The notes: generated by a model from the letters alone, not told the origin. A stretch of 64,000 nucleotides of DNA from Paguma larvata (GCA_030068075.1 CM057836.1:71771788-71835787), one strand, 5' to 3'; numbered from the stretch's first letter, positions 13,435-24,743 are shown. Program-made: numbers and translations.

Positions 13435-13881
13435 AAATATTTTATTATTTTCTAAATGTTTTATTTTTTAACTTATTTTTTTTAATGTTTTTATTTATTT
13501 TTGAGAGAGACAGACAGACAGACAGAGCATGAGTGGGGGAGGGGCACAGACAGAGAGGGAGACAGAATCTGAAACAGGCTCCAGGCTCTGAGCCATCAGC
13601 ACAGAGCCCGACGTGGGGCCTGAACTCGGAACGGTGAGATCATGACCTGAGCCGAAGTCGGATGCTCAACCGACTGAGCCACCCAGGCGCCCCTAAATGT
13701 TTTATTTTTGAGAGAAAGAGAGAGAGCGCAAGTGGGGCAGGGGCAGAGAGAGGACAGAGGATCCGAAGCAGGCTCTGTGCTGATAGCAGCAAGCCCGATA
13801 TGGGGCTCAAACTCATGGACCATGAGATCATGACCAGAGCCAAAGTCAAACACTCGATGGACTAAGTCGCCCAAGCTCCTC
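13435..13881 (-). repeat. CAN-SINE interrupted by a second CAN-SINE
   Basis: The outer, more diverged SINE comprises the tail at about 13435-13473 and the body at 13694-13881 (ending TCGCCCAAGCTCCTC). It is split by the SINE at 13474-13693. Confidence 0.85.
13474..13693 (-). repeat. CAN-SINE nested in the tail of another
   Basis: Younger copy with (GACA)n and an intact GAGCCACCCAGGCGCCCC end. CTAAATGTTTTATTTTT occurs on both sides, as expected for a target duplication. Confidence 0.9.
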
Positions 13882-13947
13882 TAAAAAATATTTTATGCTC
13901 ATGGTTTGTTTTGGTACTTTCCTTCTCACTTATAACTTTTATTCAAT

Positions 13948-14135
13948 TAAAAAGAATGTTTATTTATTTGAGGGTAGAGAAGGGCAGAGAGAGACGGAGA
14001 CAGAGAATCCCAAGCAGACTCCACACTGTCAGCACAGAGCCTGATGCAGGGCTTGATCTTAAGAATCCTGAGATCATGACCTGAGCTGAAACCAAAACTT
14101 GGGACACTTAACCAACTGAGCCATCCAGGTGTCCC
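13948..14135 (-). repeat. CAN-SINE
   Basis: Minus orientation, ending GAGCCATCCAGGTGTCCC. AACTTTTATTCAA on both sides is the target duplication. Confidence 0.95.
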
Positions 14136-14139
14136 AACT

Positions 14140-14860
14140 TTTATTCAACTTACGGCAATCATATTATTATCTCAACACTATGAAGATTTTTTAATACTTG
14201 TAGTCTATTCTGAGGTATAATATTAACAAAAGTCTTCATACAAGAACCTGAGTCTGGCCAGTAGGTCATTTATGGCAGGAAGTTACGCAAGGCACGAATG
14301 TGAAATGTGAGTTGTAGAAGTCAAGATCCCACCTGATACCTGGGAAGTGAACTTTCCCAAAGTCCACCAACCCAATTTTTAACGATCTGGGTCACTCTCT
14401 AACTTGATCCTATTATGGGTCGCTTGTATTGATTGAATGAAAAATCCCTAATTGATTAAAGTGTGAGAAGATACTTCTTGCTCTCAGAGCTTCTTTATTA
14501 TATTTTGCATCATCTTTGTGATCTTTCTGGATAAGAATAACAATGTATCCTTGAAAAGCACTATTTTAAAACCCTTACAGATAAATTCGTTAAACTTTTA
14601 AATATTTTCCATGATTTTAAAACAAATAGAAATGTACTATCTACACCATGTGTATCATGTTCTCTCTCCTACATATTTTGTAGTGATATTTTGTTCACAT
14701 ACTGCACTTGGCGATAGGGAGTATGCCTTTGGTTTTCCATAGTAGGCTGCAGGCTTCAAAAGCAGAAGTCCAAAACTGACGAAGGCAGCGTAAGAAAAAA
14801 CTTTGTTTGAACCTCAAAGTAGTCTTTTAGCAGTCTATGTTATATATAAAAAAAGAGTCG
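14140..14860. other. Intergenic AT-rich stretch, nothing recognised
   Basis: No repeats or exons identified between the SINE and the CRIPT 3' UTR. Confidence 0.5.
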
Positions 14861-14864
14861 AAAT

Positions 14865-15691
14865 GTTGGTTTTGTTCTATTTATTTTTGGGGGGTGGGGA
14901 GGGAAGGTAAAAAAAAAAAAGTTTTCTTTTTGCTTCAAGGAGCCTTCCTAAAGAGTGGTAACTCGTTTGTTACACATTACCATGGATGAACACATGTTTT
15001 GGCTTTCGTGACCATTTGAATTCAAGGTAATGTGCATAACCTGTATTTTTCTGAAATTCGGTGTGTTCATCTGGACATACATGGGCTGACCCTCGTATTC
15101 TCACAGGAAAGGGATTGGCACTTTGGCATCAAGAATAAATAAAAAGTATCATAACTACAACTTGTGATTGGGGTCTAGGCTAATTACTAAGGAACTATTT
15201 AGCAATGATGGTCTCGGATATTTCGATGCCCTGTGAACCTACAATTAATAAAGAGACTGCTCATTCTAAGAAACATACAACCAAGAAGGGAATGGGGGAA
15301 GAGCCATAAGTCTGATACAAAATTCAGAGCAAAATATCAATCAGTAATCTCCTTCTCACTTCTGTGATATCTATAAATAGAGGGTGAGGATAAGAATTAT
15401 ACAAATAATGATAAATAAAAGCATATACAGAACTGGAAAAAAATGGTCATTAAATCTGCCACTTATGCTAGTTCAATAAGATGTCTGTGAGGAAAAGAAC
15501 TAAGGCGGAAAACTATTACACTGTTGTTTAGAACTTCTTGAAAGCAAAAAAAAAGGATACTAATCAACTAATAAGCGGTTTAATAGTCACTGTCTTAAAA
15601 CGTGTTCTTTTTAACTTGAACATCTATGTTATGCCTTGGAAATTCAAAGCAAAATGTAAAATCACGTAGAAAGCCAGAAACATCGACACAT
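14865..15691 (-). other. CRIPT: CRIPT 3' UTR (extent inferred)
   Basis: The first minus-strand AATAAA after the stop is at 14885-14880, giving a 3' UTR of about 820 bases. An ATTAAA variant at 15584-15579 could give a shorter form. No SINE lies inside this interval. Confidence 0.45.
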
Positions 15692-15756
15692 CTACACAGA
15701 CGTCTGCTTGTAGTTTTTGGTATCCAAAACCTTTTTCCCACACATTGCACAGATGC
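15692..15756 (-). CDS. CRIPT: CRIPT exon 5 (last coding exon)
   Basis: Acceptor GTTTTAG; encodes GICAMCGKKVLDTKNYKQTSV and stop TAG (15694-15692). Contains the last zinc pair and the PDZ ligand. Confidence 0.97.
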
Positions 15757-18700
15757 CTAAAACAAACAAACAAACAAAACGTGTAAGCAAATAACATCAT
15801 AATATCAACTCATAATACCAATCAAATACCTACTATCAACACTTTGGTTTATTTAAGTCACTCCTGAGGCTTAAAACGTAATTTAACAGCATCAGAGAAG
15901 AGAAAAAGCAAGCATGGACTTGCAGCTATGAACCGGGTTCTAAGTGCTATCTTGCCTTAGAAAAAAGCAATGGACTAACAGGATCGATCTATGAAATTAT
16001 GAAAGGCTACTGCTTTTCTGTGTTATCTAAGTCAGTGCCAAAGTAAGCTGGATACGAATAGAAAAACGGTATTGAAAGAAACTTACCCTTTTTGTAGGCA
16101 CAGCCCTGGCAGTAATGAGAACCCGGCTGGTGCACAGAACTTTTACAAATTCTGCAAGTGGAGAACTTATTCTTTCCATAGGGATCGAATCTAGAGTTGT
16201 TTTTTTTTTAAAGAAAGAAAAATGAAAAGTAGAACAGAAACACTTAAATGACTTCCCTTAAGCAACGAATGGGATTAATCCATGCTTTGTTCCCTCTGTC
16301 AAATGCTACGTACGATTGACAGGCAGAGCACGCCTGCAGCCAGCTACCCTCTCACCGCTCCTGCACACCCCTACCCCTTCCACGTGAGCTGTGTGCTCAC
16401 AAACAGTTGTACTTAATCGCAAGCTCGTTTCTACGAGTTGTAGTTACCAATCTGTTTGTGTGATATAGTTAAATATTATGGAAACTAATGAAATGTGGGT
16501 GCAAAAAGTGACCAGTTCTATGAAAGACTATGAGAATGCTTGAGGATGGCTAGGTAAATGTGAATCACTGAACTGCCATTGAATTAGGGGAGATGACTTC
16601 AAAATAGGGGCAAAATCATAAGTGGAAGGACTTGCCACTTTGCAAGTGTCAGTTCTTGCTCCACTTTAAGATACCAGAAATGTGCATTCTGGTTATGATG
16701 TATGTGAGGAAACTGATGAAGAACTCTTATCAGTAGACTCATACTCATACTTATCAGTAGGCCCATCTCGGTGCCAAATGATTGATGAATGCATGTCCGC
16801 GTATGCGCTTGACTTACAATAAGGTATGTGTATCTTTTAATGATTGCCTACTTTTGCTACATTTTCAATTAACTGATCCAATCCCTTTGCATAAAAGAAT
16901 GTCTACTATATAAAAATGCCATTTTATGGTGGCCGGAGTAGAAAATAATGCCCCCTAAACTGCCCGTAACCTTTGTAACAATGCTCACACACTGAGTAGC
17001 AACACCGTCCTGGACCTGGTTTCTTTTCTCGGGGTACAATACAACAGCTTATTTTCGAAAGTTAATTTTTCCAAACCCAGAAGAATGTCACCTTATTCCA
17101 CACAAGTGTCAGCATACTCCACACAAGGGAAGATAGACACTATTCCTCTTTTAATAAGCTCGATTTGTTTGCATCCATATATCTGGAGATGACTTTTGCT
17201 TAAAACCATATTTAATTCTAAGACGCACATTTTAATATGTCTGACATCTTACGATCCATGGCAGCGCTTTTTCTTTCTTAAAGCAATGATACATCTTCTA
17301 AATGTTGGTATCCTAGATTCAATGCAGTAATAATGGTACACTTTCCAAAGTGAGACATTTAGACTGTCCAAAAATCATAGCTACTTATTAATGACATCGG
17401 AGTAAGGCTGAGAGCATAAAGGAACTGGACGTATCTACACCTGTACCATCTGGAAAAACTACAGCTCAGTTAGTAATAACTGAACGGTCTTAGAAGACAA
17501 CAATAAGAGCAATACTTAGTGAGATGCTCCACTGAAGATCAAGTTTATGTGCTGTTTTATAGCCATTATTTAATAAGCACCATTATGTGCCAGGCACTGT
17601 AGGTAGTAAAAGCTTCATTATTGTTATTATTATTATTATTGTTACTACTATTATTTCTAATCCATTGGGACAATGTCATGAAATAGGTATTAATTCATTC
17701 AGCAAATATACATGAGTGCCTACTACGTGCCTGTTACTGGCTTACATACCAAAGATGAACTTGACAAAGCCTCTGCCCTCTCGAGCTGACATTGTAGTGG
17801 GGAGACAGACAATAAGTAAAGGAACAAACATGCTTTTCAGATAGTGATACATAATTCTGGAGAAAATTCAAACGGGACACTGTGGCAGACATGAGGGGAA
17901 GGAGAGGAAGCCATTAATTCAGATGCTGGTTAGGGACCCACTCTCAGGAGGTGACATGTCAGCTAGATGCTAGTAACAAGGTGCCGGCTATGTGAACTCT
18001 GCAGGATGAGCTCTCGGAGGAGGGAGCAACAAGCAGAAATCTCTGCCGATGGGAGTGGGCTTGGCCTATCTGATGCAGGAGTAGGTCCAACAGGAAGTCA
18101 GAGAGGTGGGAGGGGCCAGAGCACGGAGACCCTTGTAAGAAGGTAGAAGGGGGCTTAGATTCTATTCTATGTGAAAAGAAAAGCAATGCAGGGTTCTGAG
18201 AAAAGTGCTTATGTGCCCTTTAAAGGACCACTCTGGTTACTATGAGACTGAACTATAGGGAACTAGAGAGGAAGCAGAAAGAAAGTTACTACAGCATCTA
18301 AGTAAGAAATAGCAGTGGTTTGGAAGAGGGTAATAGCAGTGAGATGGACAGAAGCAAGTGGATTCAGGTTATATTTTGGTGGTAGAGCCAAAGAACTTAC
18401 TGAAGGGAAGGAAGGGAGGAAAAGGGAGGGATCAGTGCGGAATTCTAGCTTTTAGGTTTGCACAACTGGACTGGACAGTGGCACAGTAAGACTCTGATTA
18501 GAACACTGAGGGAACAAGGGGGTGCTATTAGACATCGAATGGGTAAGACAAGTAGGCAGCTGGATATACGTTTGGAGCTCAAAGGAAAAGTCAGAACAGG
18601 AGATATAAATCTGAGAGTTATTAACATACATTCTGAATTTCAAGCTATTGGACTAAAGTCACTTGAGGAGAGATGATACGTTTGTAAATAGAAAAAAAAG

Positions 18701-21700
18701 AGAGGTCTAGGATTGAGTCCAGAGGCACTTGACTGAGAAGAAACGGTGAGCTGGGAGGAAAAGAGTGTGGTACCCCAGGGCCAAGAGAATACAAGGCTGC
18801 AGGGGCGCCTGGCTGGCTCAGTCAATGGAGCATGAACCTCTTGATCCCGGGGCAGTGAGTTCGGGCCCCACATTGGGAGTAGAGCTTACCTAAAACAAAA
18901 CAAAATGAAACAAAAACAAAAAAAGAAAAGAAAAAGAGAATAGAAGGCTGCAAAAATGAGAGTCGTGAAAAGGTGAAGTGAGACAAGAACAGAGAAGTGG
19001 CCGTTAGGTGTGATCTTGCCGAGAGCACCTGCAGGGGTTTGGTGGGGCTGAAGACCCGACCGGAGTGGCAGGAGTCGAGAATGAAACTTACAAACATTGA
19101 GAAAGCATTCGCACGAGGCTTCTGAAAACCTTTGCTGTGGAAAAGGGGAGCAAGGGAATGGGGTGGCAGCTGGAAGAGTGCATTGAATTTTTAGACCAGA
19201 AATAATAAACCATGGTGTCAAAAAGTGGTTTTTCGGGTAGGAGACATTTTTATCACCACTCTTAGGTGAAAAAATAAAAGTTCAGAAAAGTCGAGAAACT
19301 GGCTTAACTTCCTTAAGGTCTCAGAGCAAGAGAGTGACAGTGTCTAAATTCAAATTTACGTCTGACTCCAAGCTTCTGATCTGTCCACATCTCTCTATTG
19401 CCTTCAATTTGTACGATAATGAAGATCTAGATAAAATAACCTAGAGTCAACACAAACCAGGCAATATTAATCCAAACCACACTGAAGCACTTGAATGAAA
19501 CTGCAAAGTAGTTTTAGGGGTAAGGCCAGAAACCATAGTTTTGAAAAGAAAAGAAAAGAAAAGAGAAGAAAAGAAGAGGGAAGAAAAGAAAAAGAATGAG
19601 ATAAAATAAAAGTCATGTTTTCTGGTGAAATAATATATAAAAAAAATAGCAGTAGTATCTTGATATATTGATAAGGTGAGGAGGATCAGGGTGAAACCAG
19701 CAGGTTCTAACAAACAGCGTGGCTTTGTGTGCTGGGAACGAACTAACTGTTTTATCACGATAGAAGGATACACACCAAATTCAGTATGCTTAAGATTAAA
19801 TAGAGTAGAAAGTCATATCTCCACGGTGTAGCTGCTCCTTTACCTACCTTGCTTTTTTTGAAGTCAAAGCTTTATTTTCATTCAGCTTTCTTCCACCACT
19901 TTCTACATCAAAATATACACATATTTTAGTGGGTTATTTCTGCACATTTCACTATAACATGTACATTCGCCACTTAACAATTAAAGAGTTCATTCTTTGA
20001 CCGCCTGCCAATACTAGCCAATATCAAGTTTCAAAATCTTCATTTAAGAGCCTTCATTGAAGGTTTTTAAGATACCACTTAAGAAGGAAACATTTATTAT
20101 GAAACAATAAAATGCTCATTTTATTTCTCAGACTCAAAACAGGACTTTAGGAATGGGTCTACATTTAACTTATCTATTGTAAAATCTAGAAGCCATTACT
20201 TTGGCGCCACGGACCCTGAATATGGTGTTTCTTCTCCTTCCCTTTGAAAACATCTTAACTCTATATAATGATATGAAGGTGCAAACAGTGTCAATGATTT
20301 AGAATATAAAAGTCAGGTGAAGAAACGGGGAATTAAATTTATACTCTAATCGAGCTGAATCAAATCAATTACTATGATATACTCATTGGTTGAAAATCAT
20401 TTAATGATTTTGCAGATTAGGAACCCCTAACATGTAACTGAGAAAACTAAATAGAAGAAGATATTAAATTGTTGGCGGCGGGGGGGGGGCGCGGGGGGGG
20501 GGGAATCTAGAATTCTTTAATATTTAATAGATGAAATGCTTTGTGCACAAAACATTTCCTTTTACAAATAACGTAAAAGCTAAAACATCAGTCACAAGAA
20601 GTATCTGACTCAACTATTTCCTAAAAAGGAAAAATACCTGTGGTATTCCTTGCGCCGTCTTTCCACGTGTCTGGAGTGATAACAGTACCAAGTTTCTTTT
20701 CACCTGTTGTGACAAGATAGTAAAAGTAAGGGGAACTAGGACTTACTGTCTGATAAATATACTACTTTGTGCCTAAAGTTCACAATGGTATCAACCATTT
20801 ATTACAGGGACTGGGGTAGGGGCTGGGAACTGAGACTGAAGTTACTGTGGGTAACGGATAACTGACTCTCAGTAAAATCTGTCCAGCATGCTGGCTTCTG
20901 ACAGGCTTTCCCTATACCTGTATACTTTGAACAAATCTGCTACATCTGTTTATTTCATAAATATACTAAGCACGTAAGATATATAGGCCACTGTACAAAG
21001 TTTAGAGAAAAATAGAATGATAAATTAGATAAAGCTCTAGTTCCAAGGAACCTACAACACACTGTTTTCTCTAACAGTAATCCTTAACCTGGGCTCCACG
21101 GGTAGACCTCAGAAGACACACGAACAAGATGAAGTTGGACACCAAACTACTGTGTATCCGTTTTTCTTCTTGTAAGAGTCCATAGCTTTCACAGATTCTT
21201 AAAGGGGTTAGATACCCCTGAAAAAGAAACATTCAAACCGAAATGTAAGCTAGAAAACAAAAAGGATAGTAATTGACAACTAAAGCACCAGGAGAAACAG
21301 CAGGGAGGAAGAAATAACCTTGGCTAGGGAAGTCCAGGGAAGTTTCTGGAGAAGGCAGTAGAGAGTGCCTGGATGTTACAATGGGTTTTAGGAAGACAAA
21401 GAAGAGAGGATGAAGGCAAACTAGATAAAGGACGTATGCTTTTTGACTAAAGGATTAAGTAATTTGCCCATGGTTATTCTTTTACCTAATGTAAGAACTG
21501 TGATTCAAACTCATGGGTGCCTGTGTTCAAACTTTTATCTACCAGGGGGGATAGAAACAAAATTGATCATGTTAATGTTCACACAGATAAGAGGACTTGA
21601 AACCTTGCCTAGAAGAGTCAGAGATACCTAGCCTGAGGACTTAGGGATATGACAGCCATTTTAAAACGCAGAGTCTGTGACATCAAAAAATCATAAGAAA

Positions 21701-22403
21701 CTTTCTAGAAACCTTAAGGGTTTGCACTAGAATCACCAGATGGAGACTACAGGGAGGAAAGCCTTTTCTAAAAGTTAGGGACGCTTACACAGACTGCTCT
21801 GATGGTGGTGATTTTCTGAATCCTGCCTCAATACCACAGGTATTCATGCAGAGTATCTACCCCATTCGATAGGATGCTAACTTAGGGTTGCTAGTTAAAA
21901 TATAGGATGCCCTGCAAATTTAAAATTTCAAAACAATGGTGTTTTAGTACTGTCATGTCCTAAAAGTTGGTCAAAAGTACTTTCGATAGTAAGGAACAGC
22001 AAGCAAAGACAAGTCTCAAATATTGCATGGAACATACTTCTAGGAAAAAAAAATCTGGCTACTCTAGGACTTTTAAGATCCATTCCAACCTTGAGGGTCT
22101 GTAAGGCGAAAGCGCCAGTCAAGAGCTGTATGCGATGAGATCCGGGTTGGAGAGGAAGGCAAAGGAAATACTCAAATAAATACAAAACTGAGACCACTCT
22201 GAATAGTGTGCAAAACGACTATACGATCGTTGGGGAAGGACAGGAATGGTCAAAAGGGGTACGAGGACAGAGGCTGGAACCCGAGAACTGTGGCCGAAAG
22301 AAAAACAAACAAAAGACGAAGGACCCGAAGAAGTCCAGTTAGCTCCTCCTAGCCTTCTTCTCCCAAAGATGTGGCCTCTTAACTCACATTTTTCGCACAC
22401 CAT
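15692..22403 (-). CDS. CRIPT: CRIPT, cysteine-rich PDZ-binding protein (complete, spliced)
   Basis: Five minus-strand coding exons (22403-22388, 20703-20638, 19902-19848, 16190-16087, 15756-15692) total 306 nt, which is 101 residues plus a stop, the known CRIPT length. The protein begins MVCEKCEKKLGTVITPDTW and ends NYKQTSV. Four CxxC pairs (CEKC at 3-6, CRIC, CQGC, CAMC) are the expected zinc ligands. The C-terminal TSV is a class I PDZ ligand, which in the literature binds the third PDZ domain of PSD-95 (DLG4). CRIPT is also known as a component of the minor (U12-type) spliceosome. The sequence matches my memory of the human protein throughout, implying strong constraint. It is transcribed away from PIGF from a shared CpG island. 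The in-frame opening upstream of this ATG looks like a GC-rich chance ORF. Confidence 0.98.
16087..16190 (-). CDS. CRIPT: CRIPT exon 4
   Basis: Acceptor ACAACTCTAG behind a poly-purine/A run; encodes FDPYGKNKFSTCRICK to CQGCAYKK plus one base. Contains the CRIC and CQGC zinc pairs. Donor GTAAGT. Confidence 0.97.
17540..17690 (+). repeat. MIR/L2-like remnant with (TTA)n microsatellite
   Basis: ATGTGCCAGGCACTGTAGGT next to TTATTATTATTATTATTATT-like runs; within CRIPT intron 3. Confidence 0.5.
17690..18790 (-). repeat. Long L2 copy
   Basis: ATTCATTCAGCAAATATACA at the 3' end, then GAGCTGACATTGTAGTGGGG, CAGCTGGATATACGTTTGGA and GGAGATATAAATCTGAGAGT in L2 antisense order. All inside CRIPT intron 3. 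Confidence 0.7.
18804..18940 (+). repeat. Short old CAN-SINE with A-rich tail
   Basis: GGGCGCCTGGCTGGCTCAGT head, GGGCCCCACATTGGGAGTAG, then (CAAAA)n. It lacks the CT tract. It sits in the L2 of CRIPT intron 3. Confidence 0.8.
19240..19400 (+). repeat. MIR SINE
   Basis: Degenerate AAAGTTCAGAAAAGTCGAGA, CTTCCTTAAGGTCTCAGAGC and TCCAAGCTTCTGATCTGTCC. Confidence 0.55.
19543..19615. repeat. (AAAAG)n simple repeat
   Basis: Imperfect purine repeat in CRIPT intron 3. The antisense open frame here is low complexity. Confidence 0.9.
19848..19902 (-). CDS. CRIPT: CRIPT exon 3
   Basis: Acceptor TTTTGATGTAG; completes Glu28 and encodes SGGRKLNENKALTSKKA plus two bases of Arg. Donor GTAGGT. Confidence 0.96.
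20474..20503 (+). repeat. G-rich homopolymer tract
   Basis: About 30 bases almost all G, broken only by three C, in CRIPT intron 2. It is on the non-template strand relative to plus and appears as C-runs in CRIPT RNA. Confidence 0.95.
20638..20703 (-). CDS. CRIPT: CRIPT exon 2
   Basis: Acceptor ACAACAG; completes Cys6 and encodes EKKLGTVITPDTWKDGARNTT plus one base. The donor GTATTTTTCC is weak, with no purine at +4 or G at +5. Confidence 0.96.
21075..21230 (+). mobile_element. hAT-type DNA transposon remnant
   Basis: TCCTTAACCTGGGCTCCACG start and GTCCATAGCTTTCACAGATT with GGGGTTAGATACCCC near the end; CRIPT intron 1. Confidence 0.6.
22388..22403 (-). CDS. CRIPT: CRIPT exon 1 (coding part)
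   Basis: Only 16 coding bases, ATG to the first base of codon 6 (MVCEK + T), followed by donor GTGAGT (22387-22382). The 5' UTR extends to higher coordinates into the CpG island; the start site is not determined. Confidence 0.95.
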
Positions 22404-22481
22404 CCTTTCCCGACGGTTCCCTTGGCCACAGAAACAGCCGCCGCTTGAAAATATCAACACAACAGCCAGAAAAAGAGTCCT

Positions 22482-22509
22482 CTTCCGGGTTGCGAAAATC
22501 CTCTTCCGG
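22482..22509. promoter_or_regulatory. Two ETS-type sites CTTCCGG
   Basis: CTTCCGG at 22482-22488 and again at 22503-22509, 21 bases apart, just upstream of CRIPT exon 1; a third copy is at 22855-22861. ETS/GABP sites are typical of bidirectional CpG promoters. Confidence 0.6.
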
Positions 22510-22654
22510 CCCGTCCGCCCTCCGCCCCGCCTATCCCACACCTGGAAAGCAGCGGGAGGAATTAAACGCCAGCGAGAAGGCGAGGCTGCTCCCATTGCCC
22601 GCCCCTCCACTTCTGCAGTTGGCTGTGCAGTCTTGGGTCTCCGCCTCATAGGTT

Positions 22655-22665
22655 TGCGCATGCGC
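22655..22665. promoter_or_regulatory. NRF1-type palindrome TGCGCATGCGC
   Basis: Perfect match to the NRF1 consensus, with a self-complementary 10-bp core. It sits between the two divergent transcription units. Confidence 0.7.
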
Positions 22666-22689
22666 GAAGGTCAGGGCGGCGGGTCGTAC

Positions 22690-22742
22690 CTGATGGTGGG
22701 AGGTAGTAACCCCCTCCTCTCTTCCGCTGGCGGGAGAGTTAG
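22690..22742 (+). other. PIGF: PIGF 5' non-coding exon 1 (donor end inferred)
   Basis: The coding start lies in a second exon whose acceptor is at 24491-24494, so an upstream leader exon is required. The best donor in the CpG island is AG|GTAAGC, with the exon ending at 22742. The 5' end is a guess because no TATA box or Inr is evident. The intron would be 22743-24494. Confidence 0.55.
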
Positions 22743-23249
22743 GTAAGCCCAGCCGAACCCTCCTGGCACGCGAGCCTCCCAGGGATGCAAGCCGCCCCCA
22801 CCAGTTGCCCATGTGGCCGCCAGCGTCTGTGTCCCCGTCCGTGAGAACGCCACCCTTCCGGCGTGACCCAGGGGCTGCTCTGATGGACCGGCGCTCTTTT
22901 GGATCCGACTCTCTGTGTGTGACCTTCCGTTTCTCTTGGTCTCCGTGCCGGTGCTCTTTAATTATGCCTCTCAGCTTGTACCCCGCTGCTCACACTCGCG
23001 CCTGCTGAGACTTGGGCAGTGTCCCGAGCGACCGAGTTTGGGGTGTGGCTGCAGAGACCGGTCCCGCGATATCCGCGAAGGCTCCTGTGCGAGCCACCCA
23101 GAAAGGCCTTCTCTCCAGCCTCAATACCTGCGGACCTCGGCCAGGTCAGACTCCGGAGGCCAGGGTCGTGGCCTCCCGAGCGGTGCCATGTGGGCGTCCT
23201 CGCATGCTCACAGGGTCAACCCCGGGCTGCTTTCTCGGGAGGGGCACAC

Positions 23250-24490
23250 ACTTGACTATCTTCTTGCTTTTTTGTTGGTTCGTGATTCAGTAAGCATTTG
23301 AGTTTGAGTACTTGCTCACAGTGTTAGATCCAAATCTACTCATGTCATTTGGGATTCTGAGAGTGGCCCAGAAAAATATCCGAGGAAGTGTGAGGTGGTT
23401 GTTGAGACCGTGTATTCCAGATCCTCTGCCCCGCCCCTCAGCCAGCAGAGGGTAGGAGCTGTGAGAAACTTTCCCTTTTTACGTTCTTTGTATATTTTTA
23501 TATCAAAGAGGCGAGGCTTTGACATGACTCTGGCGCTTGAGAGTTTGGGACCTTGGACGTGTCTCCTAAACTGTCTTAGCCTGTTTCCTTATCAGTAGAC
23601 TATTTGCTTTTGAAGATTACAGTGCCTATTCGCTCAGAGCTGTTAGGATAAGGCCTGGACTTGCCCTTTTGTTTTTCTGGAATATTCATCACAATGTAAC
23701 ATGTGGACTATTACTTTAAATTCATAAAACCCTTACTTAACATTAGCCAATACTATGTATAAGCTCTGTTTATGTATATGTGTATATTAATGTCTATTTT
23801 ATAGAAAGAGGAAGTAGAGTTTTTTCTCCTTCCATTTATGCTCTGGTTTTGATTGGAACCTAGCACATGGACTACATTGCCCTTTTGGTATTTCTGGAGC
23901 ATTAGGCTGCCTTAGTTTAGAATAATGTTCTTTGAACTTTCTTGACTACACTGGCCACCATTTGAGTATTCAAGTGTGCACTTGGTGTCACTTGTCTTTT
24001 GCCCGAAGGTGTGAACTACTGGCAAGGGTTAGACGGAGGTCCACAATGGTTAAAAAAGAAATACCAACAGTTTAGCCAGAGTGTATTCCTGGGGTTTTTT
24101 GAATGCTTAGGTTTTATTTCCCATAAGAGCAAATCATTAATCCATGCGTGTTGTTTTCACCTCTGTGATTTTGGAAAAAAACAAAAAACAAAAGAAAACC
24201 AACAACAACAACAAAAAAACCACAACCAAACAACCAGATCCCTTAATTGGGCCTAGTACATGATGACCCTTTTACAGAAACCAGTTACAGATATTTAAGA
24301 TACTAGTAAATTTGTCCTTTTTAGGCTCTGAGAGCTTTTTGAACCATATTACTCTACATGTGCATTTATACACATGCATCTTCTCATACTCTGAAACTAA
24401 AATTGGTACATGCTTACTTTTAGGCGTTGAAGCATTTAAGCGATGGAAAAAGTCATTATTGCATATCCTCTTTTCTTAATTTGTTTTTCA
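23250..24490 (+). other. PIGF intron 1 sequence, nothing recognised
   Basis: Between the CpG island and exon 2. The only structure is an A-rich (CAA)n/(A)n stretch at about 24177-24235. Confidence 0.5.
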
Positions 24491-24494
24491 TTAG

Positions 24495-24743
24495 ATAGCC
24501 ACTCAAGAAAACACCATGAAAGATACTGATATCAAGAGACTACTGTATACCCATCTTTTATGCATATTTTCAATTATCCTAAGCATCTTCATTCCATCAT
24601 TCTTCTTGGAGAACTTCTCAATATTGGAAACACACTTGACATGGTTGTGCATCTGTTCTGTTTTTGTAACTGCCGTCAATCTAGTATTGTATTTAGTAGT
24701 GAAACCAAACGCATCCTCTAAAAGAAGTTCATTATCATATAAG
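24495..24743 (+). CDS. PIGF: PIGF exon 2 (first coding exon)
   Basis: Acceptor TTTTCATTAG precedes 24495. Twenty-one bases of leader precede the ATG at 24516. It encodes residues 1-76, ending SSLSYK in phase 0 before the donor GTAAGG at 24744. It covers the first two membrane segments. Confidence 0.97.

Larger units (their letters stand above)
22240..23240. promoter_or_regulatory. CpG island, bidirectional CRIPT/PIGF promoter
   Basis: Roughly 1 kb rich in GC and CpG in an otherwise AT-rich window. It lies between the CRIPT ATG (22403, minus) and the inferred PIGF exon 1 donor (22742, plus). There is no TATA box. NRF1- and ETS-type sites fit a housekeeping divergent promoter. Confidence 0.85.

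Noticed and set aside
1..14860. Search for SOCS5 or another gene beyond CRIPT
   Set aside because: No exon-like stretch with splice sites and recognisable protein was found; the human neighbour lies tens of kilobases further away.
22119..22661. 180-codon minus-strand open frame that includes the CRIPT start in frame, suggesting an N-terminal extension
   Set aside because: The CRIPT exon 1 donor falls seven bases into codon 6 and the known protein starts at 22403. The rest is GC-rich CpG-island sequence with open frames on both strands.
22246..22746. 166-codon plus-strand open frame across the CpG island
   Set aside because: Overlaps CRIPT exon 1 antisense and the promoter; arginine/proline-rich composition expected from GC-rich DNA, with no recognisable domain.
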